Origin: Magnolia sinica
Taxonomy: Eukaryota; Streptophyta; Magnoliopsida; Magnoliales; Magnoliaceae
NCBI RefSeq assembly: GCF_029962835.1
Contig: NC_080575.1
Location: 46,393,437 to 46,457,436, forward strand
Reading direction: 5' to 3'
DNA length: 64,000 nucleotides
Shown: piece after piece, positions 11,282-22,439 of the stretch
Layout of the letters: each line of letters starts with the position of its first letter
Position numbering within the stretch: position 1 is the first letter of the stretch
Position numbers and translations under genes: made by a program
The notes under the pieces: generated by a model
Seen by the model: only the letters and a program-made list of their open reading frames with translations
Databases searched by the model: none
Told to the model about the DNA's origin: nothing

Positions 11282-11860
11282 TGTTGGGTTTTGGACTGCG
11301 GAATCACACAAAGATGGATCTAGGATAGAAATCTAAGAGCACCAAGAAAATATAAGAGAACATAAAGATTTAACGTGGAAAACCCTTTCGGGAAAAAACC
11401 TTGGCACAAAGCAATAGATCTTCACTATGAAAGCAGAAATTACAAAGAGGATGGACTTACCAGACTTGAGCAATCTTCAAATATCTCCCTTGCTCCACCC
11501 TTTTAGAAACCCTAGAACCCTTTCGGAAAGCCTTAAAATCCCTTAAAATACCTCTGAATCCCGTTTACACCCATATATATAGTTTTAAAAAGAATCTCAA
11601 ACAAAATTGAAAAGAATCATAAACGAATTCGAAAACAAATTCAACATTTTCGCAGTTGCACAAAAAATCTGCTTAGAATATGATTAGATTTAAGGCATCA
11701 AATACAACAATAGAATGTCATAATTAATCAGAGGAGTCTTGTCCTTCGTAACGCGGAACAGATCGGAGGTCTAGGATCCATTATGCCTCCAGGAACAAGG
11801 GGTCTAATCGGTTCTTTCCCTTGGTCAATCAAGAAGTTGCTTTCTAGATCAAAGAGCTAT
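11282..11860. repeat. LTR-like segment
   Basis: Starts TGTTGGGTTTTGG and contains 'aacgtggaaaaccctttcggg' text, a phrase common in plant copia-like LTRs, then a purine/pyrimidine-poor stretch and a TATATATAG run near 11575. No matching partner LTR occurs in the window and no target duplication was found, so the end is arbitrary. Confidence 0.35.
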
Positions 11861-11922
11861 CAAATCAACCTTAGTTAAGTTATCATTGTCAGAATCCTCA
11901 TTAAAGACACCATCAATGTGGG

Positions 11923-12255
11923 TCATAACATGGGAAACTTGGAAGAGCCCAAGGAGCACTTAAAGGAGGCACCTGAACATGTCAGGTAGGATGGCCTCTG
12001 CCTAGAGTATATCCTACTTAAAATGGTGGCAAAAAGACATTCCTCAACTATCACCACTTTATATGCTGAGAGAGGTTGGTAGTGGTAATAGACATTCCAC
12101 CATCGTTGGATGAAATCAATATTATCTTCGCCAGGGAATTGGGTGAACATTCTTATATGATCTTCGATCATTAAAACACCATAATGGTGAAAACGCGGAA
12201 CAAATGCCTTTGGTAGATGTGCCCATGATTGGAGGGAAACAAAAAAAGAAGTCAT
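11923..12255 (-). pseudogene. Gypsy gag capsid fragment
   Basis: A 110-residue minus-strand frame with FVPRFHHYGVLMIEDH, then FIQRWWNVYYHYQ, then repeated hydrophobic text. It resembles the capsid core of Tat-type gypsy gag (FxxRFxx...FIxRWRN). On the minus strand it lies downstream of the nucleocapsid-like piece at 13347-13776, the reverse of normal gag order, so the two come from different insertions or the region is rearranged. Confidence 0.45.
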
Positions 12256-13346
12256 GGCCCTGTTAGGTGCAACAAAGGAGAAGAGGAACTATTAAAGTAG
12301 GTATCCTTCTATGACATTTCTAGAGTCATTAGCCACTTTCTTGTAGGTGACAAGATGGTTGAGCGAGGACTAATAACCTTCGCTAAACAAGAGTGTCCAT
12401 GAGGTTACATTGTACACCTTGACATGTGGCAAGCTCTGAGTCTGTGGTGGTAGTCACTTTATATGATCAACATGCACCATTACATAATATTGGACCCATG
12501 TATCAAATGGCTCAATAGAAGAGGAGTCTTCTATAAGTGTCTCCTTAAGAAGCCCGAAAAAGGAATGTCAGTTGCCCCTGTCTAAATGCAAATCAACACT
12601 CTACTTGCAGGCTTCTATAAACTCATGTTCGAGTCGCTCTACCTGTCGTGGCATGGTGTAAGAGCAGCTACTCTCCATCTCAAGACATATTAGCATCAAC
12701 ACTCATTGGGGAACCGGTTATATAACGTACAAGTTCTAGAGCAGGACTAACAAGAGTTGTCTTTCCAATTGTGAATTCCTTTAATAGAAAGAAGGGAGGA
12801 ATTACAATTTGGTAGAAAGAAGTTCAACAGAAAAGAGTCTCACATGTCTTTCCAATTGTGAATTCCTATGATGACGATGGAGTCATACTAGTCTCGAGCA
12901 GGACCAATAAGAGACCGTCGAAAATTCATGAATAAGGAACGCGAGTCAGGTTGATCACCGAGATATTTGCTTATGTAGCATAACAAGTGCTACAATGGAG
13001 AGCCAATGTTTGTGAACTAGGCCAACGCTTGGGCGAGGCCCTTTGCATGTTCGGTGTCTTCTTGAAGTTCAGCAAACCTTTTCTCATAGAGTCAGGGTTG
13101 GCATGGACTCTCATCCAAGAGTTTATCATGTTAGACCTACTTTTTGGTGGCCCTACAATAGGCCACACATTGACATCTCTTACAGGTAGTAATAGCTTGA
13201 TTGGCCTTTGTCGTAGCATCCTACTCTTGTTGGATAGAGCAAACAACAAGGCATTGCAGATTGTGAACACATCTTCTGCTTAATGCAAGCTCCCAAGGCT
13301 AGGTGTCAGTCATAAAAACTTTCCTCATGCTCCAATTAAAAAGCTT
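12256..13346. other. Unrecognised stretch between gag fragments
   Basis: Overlapping ~100-residue frames on both strands at 12971-13283 mirror each other and show no family motif. The stretch probably belongs to the surrounding gypsy debris. A short phrase near 12770 ('tctttccaattgtgaattcct') recurs near 12848. Confidence 0.35.
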
Positions 13347-13776
13347 CTAAAGGCAAGACAGGAGATGCTCTCGAAGGAGTGAAGGTTGTGTGATTATTAC
13401 ATGGTAGGTTGGGACCAATGAGACCAGATTAGTAGAGACTGAACTCTTGCCCTTGTCATTTTTCTTGATCTTAATGTTGTCATCGTTAATCATTTGTTGA
13501 ATGAGGTTCTTTAAAATCAAACAATCTTTCATCTTATGGTTGATGGTGCAGTAGTACCAACAGAACTACTTCAGGTCTCTTATTCTTTGGCCTCTTGGGG
13601 TGACGAGGCTCGAGCAACATGATGGTCCTTTTAGACAATAGTTGCTCGGACATGGGGATGAGTTCCTTCACGAGGAAAGTATGTTCCCTTTGCAATAGCT
13701 CGTAACTTTGACGCTTATTATCACCCTTGACATTGACTTGAATGGGTTTCTTGCCCTTGGTTGACAATTTGGACAT
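13347..13776 (-). pseudogene. Tat-type gypsy gag nucleocapsid-like piece
   Basis: Minus-strand frames 13534-13776 and 13347-13532 read EHTFLVKELIPMSEQLLSKR, then a proline/arginine/lysine segment, then HKMKDCLILKNLIQQMI. This is the same layout as the piece at 15994-16221 (YTFKKEDVLPIINQLLAAR, then YYYHRMLGHPTKNYF). The two differ much, so they come from different elements of one lineage. Confidence 0.55.
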
Positions 13777-13966
13777 GTCGAGGCCATTCTCTCATGGACG
13801 AAGGTTAAACACGAGCTAGGGGACTACTCCACTTTGTAAGTCTTGATGGCTAACTACTTGAAGGTGAGGATGAGAGTGAGGAGAGAACATATGTTAACTT
13901 GTCATTCATATTAATAAACAAATTTTTTTTACTTGTTTAGACTTGGCAAGTACTGGAAGGACAGAT

Positions 13967-14653
13967 ATAACACCCCAAGATTTTGGCTCTTGTGGATAAC
14001 ACGATAGGCTGTGTTCCCAAGTTTTAACTTGAATACGTCAAAGATATTATCCCACATATTTCTCTCATTTACATCAATTTATATCCTAACGACATTTATA
14101 GTATAATTAATAGAATTAAAATCTTATTCCATTAATGGTTCTAACCTAGGCATCAACATAAAGTCCAGAATCAACAAATTCATGTCCAATGTTTGTCCTC
14201 TTATTGAGGGCATCATTATATCTTTAACAAAACAAAATCAAACTAAACCTAGAAAAGCCGTTTTGACTTCATCATCTACCATCTATTGTCATAAAACTTC
14301 ATAAGCCTCATTTGGAGGTCTACTATCTTATATTGGATTGTTACCTACGTCAACTATGGTTATTTGTCTAAAAAGAGGAATGACTTGCCTAGGTTCAACT
14401 TAGTGAGGGCAACCTTTCAGGATTATCACAATTCATAGTACATTCATAATACATATAGTTTCAAAACAAAACATGCATATAAAGTCTTGATTAATACAAT
14501 GCATGATATGCATGTGCTAGTGAAGGTACTCCTGACTAAATGAGACAGGATCTTCCAACACTCTCATTAGCCACTAGTTACCAGAGGTACCGAGCCGATG
14601 TGGGGATAGGATTTTCCAACACTCACACATACTCCAAAATTTTCCAACTAATA
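13967..14653 (+). repeat. Possible outer LTR hosting the Tat element
   Basis: Begins TATAACACCCCAAGATTTTGG, like the TGTAACACCCC start of long Ty3/gypsy LTRs. Text near 14545 ('ggatcttccaacactctca') resembles text just beyond the Tat element near 18880 ('gggatcttccacactttcac'). I infer that a Tat element inserted into a long LTR-like sequence that resumes after 18880 and may run to about 22430. The evidence is indirect. Confidence 0.3.
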
Positions 14654-15028
14654 TGTTTTGACAAGAAACAAGTATCAAGATTAGAATATCCATATTTAAT
14701 AATAACAAAGGAAAGATAGAAGGACAACCATCATAATTAATTTTATTAATATTGACTTTCGATTACATCCTCGTGTTTCCCTTGATTCCAAACAAAGTGT
14801 ACTTAGTATATACAATGAAAGAAAGAAAAGAAACAATTCAAATGGCAATTCCGGCAGCATCCTAGCTTACGAAATATTCGTTGCAATGACAGAGGAGTTG
14901 TGCGAGTCTAAAGACCCCTTGTTCTTCCCAATATGCTTAAGATGTAATTGCAAAAGACAAACTCGTGGGGAATTTCGGATCTCACGAGGATTCCGTTCTC
15001 TGCCCTGCTCTTGAAGACTTCTTCTTTT
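14654..15028 (-). repeat. Truncated 3' LTR of Tat element
   Basis: Starts TGTTTTGACAAG on the plus strand and matches 18065-18505 with scattered substitutions. Relative to the other copy it also lacks about 80 bp near 14985 that contain two copies of the TTGTGCAGTCGCGCAA word. Confidence 0.75.
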
Positions 15029-15254
15029 ATAAAAAGAGATTATATGTTATCACTACATCAATCACGTGGCACACAACGTTTGTGACCAAGTCACATATCT
15101 CTATCACTAATGTGATTTTTTCCAATGCACTTTGACCATATTGGTTAAATTCTTGAATCATCATTCCGTTGGTGCGCTGATGCGAACAATGATACCTCAA
15201 TTTCTTAAGCATCTTCAACAGTAATAAATTTACTGCGGAGCCGTTATCCAACAT
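15027..15254 (-). pseudogene. Tat element aspartic protease, truncated
   Basis: Minus-strand frame with MLDNGSAVNLLLLKMLKKL: the D-x-G-S-A site appears as DNGSA. It continues to VTNVVCHVIDVVITYNLFL. Plant gypsy retropepsins normally continue with GRPW after the YNLxL motif. Here the LTR follows at once, so the enzyme lacks its C-terminal strand. Confidence 0.75.
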
Positions 15255-15482
15255 TATTCGCTTAACCTACTTTTCGCTGATACAGCCGATGATCATCTAC
15301 AGTCTATTGTGCTCTTTTTCACTTAATATTAAATCATTGTCGGAGAAGGTGATAACAGACATATAGCTATTTGTCTCCATTCCTTCGGGTATATCACTCT
15401 GTAATATGTTATCTCTCCTTTTCACCCCTGTATTTTCTATTTCAACAAGCAATGCTTTTGTTATACTGTTATTTGATAAAGC

Positions 15483-17196
15483 CTAGATTAATGTCTGGCA
15501 GAAGTTCTTCAACAGACGCAATGTGTCGTATATACTTAGCTGAGTAGGGATGCCTTTCAGATAACTTACAACTTCATAAGTTACTTTACCACTCAACGAA
15601 GCCTCGCCGACTGGTGTTCTGTTCCCTTGGTCCTCTTTATTATGTGAGGGGTCTCTTCCTTGTGATATGCCTGAAGCCTTATCTTGTGTTGCTACAAGTT
15701 CTTGTCTTTGGAAAGGGCTAGCAATTTTCTTCCTAGAGCATAGCATAACTACCATCGCCTTACCCGCATTCACTGATGGTGACCTGGTTGTTTCATTAGA
15801 CGATTTAAGGACGATCATGTTACAACTTTCACTTTTTCGACCATTGTATAAGTGTGGCTCATGCGGCTTTCATTTGGTCCTTTCACATTCAGCCTTTTCA
15901 CAAATGGAGCTCCACATGGATACCATTTTTACGATTGACTTTCTACTTCGGTTTTTCCTTTTCCATCACAATTTCGCCCTGATTCATCACTTTCTACATT
16001 ATGTTCTTTATTGTAAAATAATTTTTGGTCGGGTGCCCTAGCATGCGATGATAGTAATAGTATTTCTTTTCTTTTATCTTCTTCACTTCCTCTGAACGCT
16101 TTGGTTGGGGTAACTTGATTGTTCTGGCGGCCAATAACTGATTTATTATGGGGAGCACGTCTTCTTTTTTGAATGTGTACGCTTCATGATAGTCATATTT
16201 CTTAGGTTGGTTGTCAGTCATTCGCCCTCTGTAATGATCCCTATCTTCTCTTATGTCTATCCTTTGCCAGCTGCAGGGGTCTTTCCTCCTTTTTCTTGGT
16301 CGGCGACATTCGCCGCTACTTGACTCGGCCCCCTGTCATACTGTTTTGGTCTAGAAAGTAGGCATCTTTCTAGTCATGGCCTCAAGTGCATGAGCCTTTG
16401 TGGCAAGATCATAGAAAGTATGTGTATCGGCTCTTGTTAATCCGAATGCGACCCCCGTCTCCATGGAGTTCAAACACATTTTCACCTTCTCTTTTTTTTC
16501 TCAGGGAGTTAACGACATGATGCCCTAAGAGTTTTCTATCGGTCGATGAATTTCTCTATCGGTTCACCTTCCTGTTGTCGTACAGAGGCCAATTCAGTGA
16601 TATTAACATCCCTATCGGATGAGAAGAAATTTTCCATAAAGGTATCCTGCATTTGATCACAGGTACACATGATTCTGGTGCCAAGCTAGAATACTATCAG
16701 AAGTCTTTTCCTGTCAGTGATGACCCGAACAGTCGTAAACAATACTATGGGACTATAGAGAAATTGCCCATAAAGGTTTTCTTCCGGCGATCCATCCCTA
16801 TTAAACTTTTGAAAGTTCGAATACTTGAAATTTGCTAGAAATGGCATATCCTCGACCTTAAGAGAGTATGGTGTTCTGAAACGGAACCTCCTGGGTGTTC
16901 CCGCTCCTATCCTGACAACCCGCCACCTGTCTTATCTCATCCTGGGTTATTGTGCGAGACGCGGGTGCTGACTTATGTGATCCTGACCTTGGCGGTTGCG
17001 AACCCTCTACTTGTTGTTCATTGTCGTTTATTGTAGCATCATGGGAGGGGTGGTAACTTGTGTTATGTTACGAGCTAAGGAGGTCAATGCTTCTCTAAGG
17101 TTTCTGCATTCCTCCATTAGGGTGGTTTATGAGCGGGCCATTTCGACTAATCTTTCATCCATAGATAATGGTTGAATCTGGCTTGTTCTTGTCATA
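15483..17196 (-). pseudogene. Tat element gag
   Basis: Minus-strand start near 17196 (MTRTSQIQPLSMDERLVEMA) with a coiled helix segment, then a broken capsid region about 16900-16300, a nucleocapsid-like part at 15994-16221 (TFKKEDVLPIINQLLAAR and YYYHRMLGHPTKNYF, a CxxH-like finger with C replaced by Y), then a linker at 15483-15818 ending in VVSYLKGIPTQLSIYDTLRL, typical before the protease in this lineage. Several in-frame stops are present. Confidence 0.7.
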
Positions 17197-18043
17197 TAAA
17201 CAACTGCTTCTCTGCTCCTTGATTGTTTAGTCGTCAAAGGAGAGGGGGTACGTCGTCGCAAGGGAGTTCAGAGAAAAGGATCCATTATTATACTTGTTAA
17301 TACTTTCACATGATCCTAATAAAGGCCCACCGGTATCGGTGTGCGCAACGGAGTTGTTGTGATAAATTCTGGGGGTGATGGCTTATTCATCAAGGGAGAC
17401 TTCCCCTTTTCCTTCTAAGTCCACCAAAGAATTACAACCAGAAGAGTCGAAAAGTCCTATCAAGTAAAAGAAGCATTTTCAACCTGTCCCGGATAAAGTG
17501 GTGGTAGAGCCAGCGCAAGGTTCTATTTTGCTGCATTACGCATAATAGTCACTCTGACTGTTTGCAGTGGAATCGGACTTCTAGCTGAGGAGATTGGGGC
17601 TTTTCTTTTTCTGGATGTCACTACTGTTTATTCCTCGTCATTCTTCTGTGCAACTTATAACGCAGAAACTACTCCAGTTGTTGCCTATGGCTTGCTACCC
17701 TTAATTGAAGTTGACTATACTTTCTTTACTATACATTTGGGCAACATTCACACGTTATTAACATGATCAAAGGCAAACCCGTTGGGCGTGAAATAAAAGA
17801 CTATGTTGATCGGGAGAGAATTCATCACAATTACAAAGAGTTGAAGTTCCTGAAGAAGTGACAGCATATTAGTGATCCAGGCTAAACGATTATACACTTT
17901 GTTTTAGAGATGAAGGGGAGGATGTTCCCGTCAAGAGTCGCCATTTTAGCGCCATTACAATGCTAGTTGATGATAAATGTTCTTTCAATTATTTCAACGT
18001 TTGTATTAAACATAAATATTCCAACCAGAGATTCTAAGTTTAA
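17197..18043 (-). other. Leader of Tat element
   Basis: Non-coding stretch between primer site and gag start, as usual for Ogre/Tat-type elements with long leaders. No conserved frame was recognised. Confidence 0.45.
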
Positions 18044-18061
18044 TCCCCAGTAGAGTCACCA
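18044..18061 (-). other. Primer-binding site, Ogre/Tat type
   Basis: Minus strand reads TGGTGACTCTACTGGGGA, very close to the TGGCGACTCYGCTGGGGA site that I know from Ogre/Tat elements. It is separated by three bases from the LTR edge at 18065. Confidence 0.75.
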
Positions 18062-18064
18062 TTT

Positions 18065-18875
18065 TGTTTTGATAAGAAACAAGTATCGCGATTGGAATAT
18101 CCATGTTCAATAATAATAAAGGAAAGATAGAGGGATAATCATTATGATTAATTTTATTAATACTGAGTTTCAATTACATCCTCGTGCTTTTCCTTGATTC
18201 CAAACAAAGTGTGCTTAGTAGATACAATGAAAGAAAGAAAAGTAAAATTCCAATGGCGATTCCAGCAACATCCCGGCTTACGAAATATCTATTGCAATGA
18301 CAAAGGAGTTGTGCAGGTCAGAAAATCACTTGTTCTTCACCGATATGATTAAGATGTAATTGTAAAAGACCAACTCACGGGGAATTTCGGATCCCATGAC
18401 CGAATTCCAATGAATCTCTAATATTCATATAGAGTTGCCTATTGTGCGGTCGTGCAACATATCTCTATTGTGCAGTCGCGCAACAGTTCTCTGCCCTACT
18501 CTTGAAGACTTCTTCTTCTATGCTCCTCCCATATATCATCGTGGAATACCTGAAGCAACTCTTAAAAAGGGAGTATTTATAGGCCACCACACATGCGAAG
18601 AACTGAATCCGGGCAATTGAACATTGTTGCGCAGTCACGCAATACATTCTTGTTGTGCTATCACACATCAGACTTTCCTCATAGTCCAATCAATAGAACC
18701 CTAAAACCACCTTTACTTAGCCATTTTGCACATTGCGCGGCCGCACAACTCTTCTTTGTTGTGCAGTCACGCAATAGAGTCTCCTTTCCTCAATTTCTTT
18801 GTGCCGTCGCATAATCATTTTAATCTTTATACAATTTGAAGTATATTACTATTTTTTATGCACAAACATAGTGAA
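18065..18875 (-). repeat. 5' LTR of Tat element
   Basis: The longer LTR copy. The first ~440 bp pair with 14654-15028. The remainder (U3 on the minus strand) has no partner because the other LTR is truncated. The outer end is estimated from loss of LTR-like text near 18875. Confidence 0.6.
18435..18825. repeat. Dispersed TTGTGCAGTCGCGCAA words in LTR
   Basis: Seven variants of a 16 bp CpG-containing quasi-palindrome occur near 18438, 18466, 18628, 18654, 18731, 18757 and 18808. Spacings are irregular (about 25-160 bp). The truncated 3' LTR has lost the first two by a local deletion. Confidence 0.7.
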
Positions 18876-19146
18876 ATGGGATCTTCCACACTTTCACTCA
18901 AACATACACAACTAGTGAAATGAGATCTTCTGACACCTTCTCTATTGTACACTCCCAAAGTAAATGCATGATTAGTTCCATCTTTAATTAAATTAACTTA
19001 TCATCCAATCAGTTTAACGATGCCCATACTCAACAAGTCACTACCTCACCCCCTCCCCCAATTCCACAGTCCACTATACCCTAGAATAGTTGTTACCCTT
19101 CACACTACTTCCATTAGCAAATGGACATACATACTCTAATCGTAAT

Positions 19147-20041
19147 TAGAGTTGTACACGAGCAGCAAAAGCTCGGTAACTCGCTCGACTCGGCTCAAAA
19201 AAGCTCGACTCGACTCGAATTTGAGCTGATTTTTGGAGCTCGAAACAAGTTTGAGCTAAGTTCGAGCTTGCCCCTGCTCAACTCGACTTAACTCGAATGC
19301 TGCTCGAACTAAGCTCGAATCGGTAACTCGGTGCGAACCATGCCCCTACAATAGCCATTCGTAAGGCAAGCTTTCTCCTTTAGTTAGTTTGTTCCAAAAC
19401 AACAAAACAGAACTCCAAGGCTTTCATCAGAAACGGATTGTTCTTGCAGAACTGATCATCACTGCTGCTCAAAGAACACAAATCATCATTAACGGAGATT
19501 CTGTTAATGGCTTCAAATAGAGCAGATGGAACAATTGCTAGCTCAGACAGCAATGACCCAATCACCCCAATCCGAAACTCAATCGTCTCAATCTCTCATC
19601 AAATTTTTTTTAGAACATCCAGTTCCTCATTTGTGTAATCCTTCTTCCGCCTCCCTTTGATCAGAACCATAGCATCAGCCAATGAGAGCGTTGGGAGTTG
19701 CGTCGGTTCAAAGTTCATCGCCTTCAAGAGCCAGGTCGTCACAATCACATAGGTCACACAAGTATTCCTTGGAATTAAGTTGTGCAAATCCTTCCCTTCC
19801 CACCAGTCCTTCTCTGCCTAGGCTCAAAATCTGCTCAAACTTCCTCCGTCACAATCACCGCTATGAATTCCTCCGTCCTCTACTTAGGCTCGAAATCTAC
19901 TCGAACTTGGCCGAGCTGAGCACAAGCTGCTACTTCGAGCTCGAAGCTCGAGTCGAGCCAAGTACGAGCTAGGGCTCAAGCAGATCGAGCTGAGCATGAG
20001 CTGGGCAAAGCTCAGCTGAGCTCGACTTATGTACACCTCTA
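19147..20041. mobile_element. Non-autonomous hAT-like element, copy 1
   Basis: Terminal inverted repeats TAGAGTTGTACACGAG and CTTATGTACACCTCTA, flanked by related 8 bp sites ATCGTAAT (19139-19146) and ATCACAAT (20042-20049). Both ends are dense in CTCGACTCGAGCT-like words. A second family member with a perfect 8 bp duplication is at 62577-63158, which supports the boundaries and hAT-type insertion. The centre (19380-19790) is unlike the ends and may be captured sequence. Confidence 0.75.
19380..19787 (-). pseudogene. Unrecognised, possibly captured gene piece
   Basis: Two minus-strand frames inside the hAT-like element: 19599-19787 contains EPTQLPTLSLADAMVLIKGR followed by a basic-acidic RRKKDYTNEELDVLKKI stretch, and 19380-19565 contains SLLSELAIVPSALFEAINRI. 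Composition and codon-like text differ from the CTCGA-rich ends and look gene-derived. I do not recognise the protein. Confidence 0.3.
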
Positions 20042-20049
20042 ATCACAAT

Positions 20050-21215
20050 GTTACACGTGGCTCACATTCCACATTAACCATTCATGTATCCTCCATAGGT
20101 AAACAATCTAATAATCAGATCCTCCATAATCTATATAACCTACACAAGGGTATTGCCATAAATGCATAAAGATAACCCATATAGGTTTCCTCCATTCCGT
20201 ATCAACTAATCATGGATCCATCAAATTAAAGAAATCATCAAACCATAGGATCCTCTAAGAATCATCAAAATCTATAATATGAATATTCTACACCAATTCA
20301 GCAACATAGCCCTTATGGGTTTCCACAATTCCATGTTACGTTCCCATCTAATGGTGTAAGGGGCTTCCTTTGATGTGGCATTCAAACACGTCTATATCCA
20401 ACAAAGCATAGCTGTAGTATTTCTATTCACATAGCATAATATCCATGAAACAAGCATGGTTTCTACATAGTTCCCATAAGTTGATGTTCACATACATGAT
20501 TTCAACTCCAAACATACAAACACAAATCATATAGAATTTTCACAAAAAGTCTAGCAATACCACATCAGTTTATTCACGTTTAAAACATCACCACAATATG
20601 TACAAACATCACCATGTATAGACCAAACTAAAACTACTGCGCATAGGGTCCATACATCCAACCCTAGTGGGCGCACCATGCATGTATTGGCGGTTAAGCT
20701 CGGTTCTACGAGTTAACTCGCTGATCTAGATGAATTCATGAATTCCCACATCATGGGACATCAAAATAGTAACCATATGGTCATACATCCCATCTAAGTT
20801 AGGTTATCAACATAAATTTCATATAGTTTATGCACCCAACACTACATACTATAGGCTTGTGCATAAACATGATTTAAACCTTCACCAAATCAAATCCAAA
20901 CACGAATTCACTCATCCAACATACAATTTACATCAATATATCATATTTAAACATAAAATAAATCAAAGGTTTTGCAATTTAAACTAACAAAAATCAATCA
21001 TGAAGAAATTAGTTGTAGAAATTAGAAAATCTAAGCTATAATTGTGTATAAGCTTTGAGGAATTCCTCACATTTTTCTAAGTTGAAACTCAAGCTGAAAT
21101 TCTCAAGAAAGATGGCGTCTATATAAACCATGGAATACACACAAGTCTAGGAAGAAGGTTCCCGCACGATGGATAGCTTGTATGGATGGGGATGGACGGC
21201 TAGATGGGTAGGCAT
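20050..21215. other. AT-rich gene-free stretch
   Basis: No gene or motif seen. The text has the feel of LTR interior and may belong to the outer LTR proposed at 13967, but this was not shown. Confidence 0.35.
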
Positions 21216-21219
<4 letters not shown>

Positions 21220-21288
<69 letters not shown>

Positions 21289-21312
21289 CATACATATATA
21301 TATCTATCTCCA
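21220..21312. repeat. (TC)n(TA)n compound microsatellite
   Basis: About 25 TC repeats followed directly by TA repeats and a TATATCTATC tail. Arg-Glu and Ser-Leu frames through it are artefacts. Confidence 0.95.
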
Positions 21313-22369
21313 AGCAACATGAGGGGCTGAAGAGGCGTGAGGGTGTGTGTGTGTTATTGGGTAAAGGAGCACATGCCTCCTTGTTATGGGTGTGAGAAGG
21401 GATGTGGTTGCATCCTACCAAGATTGGGTTTCCAAAATCTCCTTTTTTCTGACGGTCTTTCTTAAAATCCAACTCATTTATGGTTTTAAGTTATCGAGTA
21501 GAGCCGGAATACATAATTTTCTTGGAGATCCAAAACTTAGATTGGATGATCTTAAAAAAATGACTTGGCGGGTACCAAAATGGACTTGATCTCAATTAAT
21601 AGTCCATGCTTGATGATCGAACCCAAAATTGAGAAAAAAAAGTAGTTATGATAGGAATTACAATTGGGCAAATTTTGGTGGTTGATTGATGGTGGGAATA
21701 GTCTAAATCTAAAATTTCATATATTACATCAAACAGAAGGAACCAGCTTTGGGGTTGTATCATTCAACGATGTAAGATTATAGATTGGCTTTTAAATTTG
21801 GTATGATCTTGTAGTCATATGAGGCCAATGTGTGGTCTAAATTTGAATTGCGATTGACGGTGAAAAGTGGGTTAATTGAAAGGTCAATATTTTGAATGAT
21901 TTTGTAAGCTTAAAACATATAACTTGGTGCTTAAAGAAAGGTTTATCAAGGTGAGGTTCTCACATTTCATATTTGGTCATATGATGGGCAATCCAAGTCA
22001 TTCACGTGAAGGGAAATATTTGACTATAATTATCAATGAACTTTCTTCACTAGATGGTCACCAAAATAAACGGTTAAGGGCTGATTTGTCAATTGAGTCA
22101 CTTCTAATATGATCTAAGGGCTAACATTCAACGTGTTTGATTAATTTACAATAGATAAACATGGTATAAAATTTCAGGTCAAATATATCATGAGAAATAT
22201 AAGATCTCAAATCAAGGATCAAGGATAAAGGCATTTATGTACAAATTTATAATCTAGAAAATTTAATACTTATACGAGCTTCTAGGTACAATTCTATGAA
22301 ATTCTCACCAAATAAATCATATCAAAATCATTGCAGATAAATAATTAGTTAAGAAATAAGTTAAAATTC
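21313..22369. other. Gene-free stretch
   Basis: Nothing recognised. Small frames only. Confidence 0.4.
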
Positions 22370-22424
22370 ACATTAGTCGAGGATTTCACACATAACACAT
22401 TAGTCGAGGATTTCACACATTACA
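22370..22424. repeat. 27 bp tandem duplication
   Basis: Two adjacent copies of ACATTAGTCGAGGATTTCAC plus ACATWAC, possibly at the end of an LTR-like sequence. Confidence 0.8.
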
Positions 22425-22439
22425 ACAGGTGAAGTCTTC

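Larger units (their letters stand above)
14654..18875 (-). mobile_element. Tat/Ogre-type gypsy element lacking RT and integrase
   Basis: Two homologous LTR parts (14654-15028 and 18065 to about 18875), an Ogre/Tat-like primer site, gag and part of the protease are present on the minus strand. The protease frame stops at 'TYNLFL' at 15027, exactly where the LTR homology begins, so the rest of pol and the first part of the 3' LTR were removed in one deletion. The 5' LTR outer end is not sharply defined. It is non-autonomous as it stands. Confidence 0.75.

Noticed and set aside
12971..13283. Two ~100-residue frames on opposite strands
   Set aside because: They mirror each other, neither has a known motif, and they lie in gypsy debris.
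21200..21472. Arg-Glu repeat protein on the minus strand
   Set aside because: Pure translation of the (TC)n(TA)n microsatellite.
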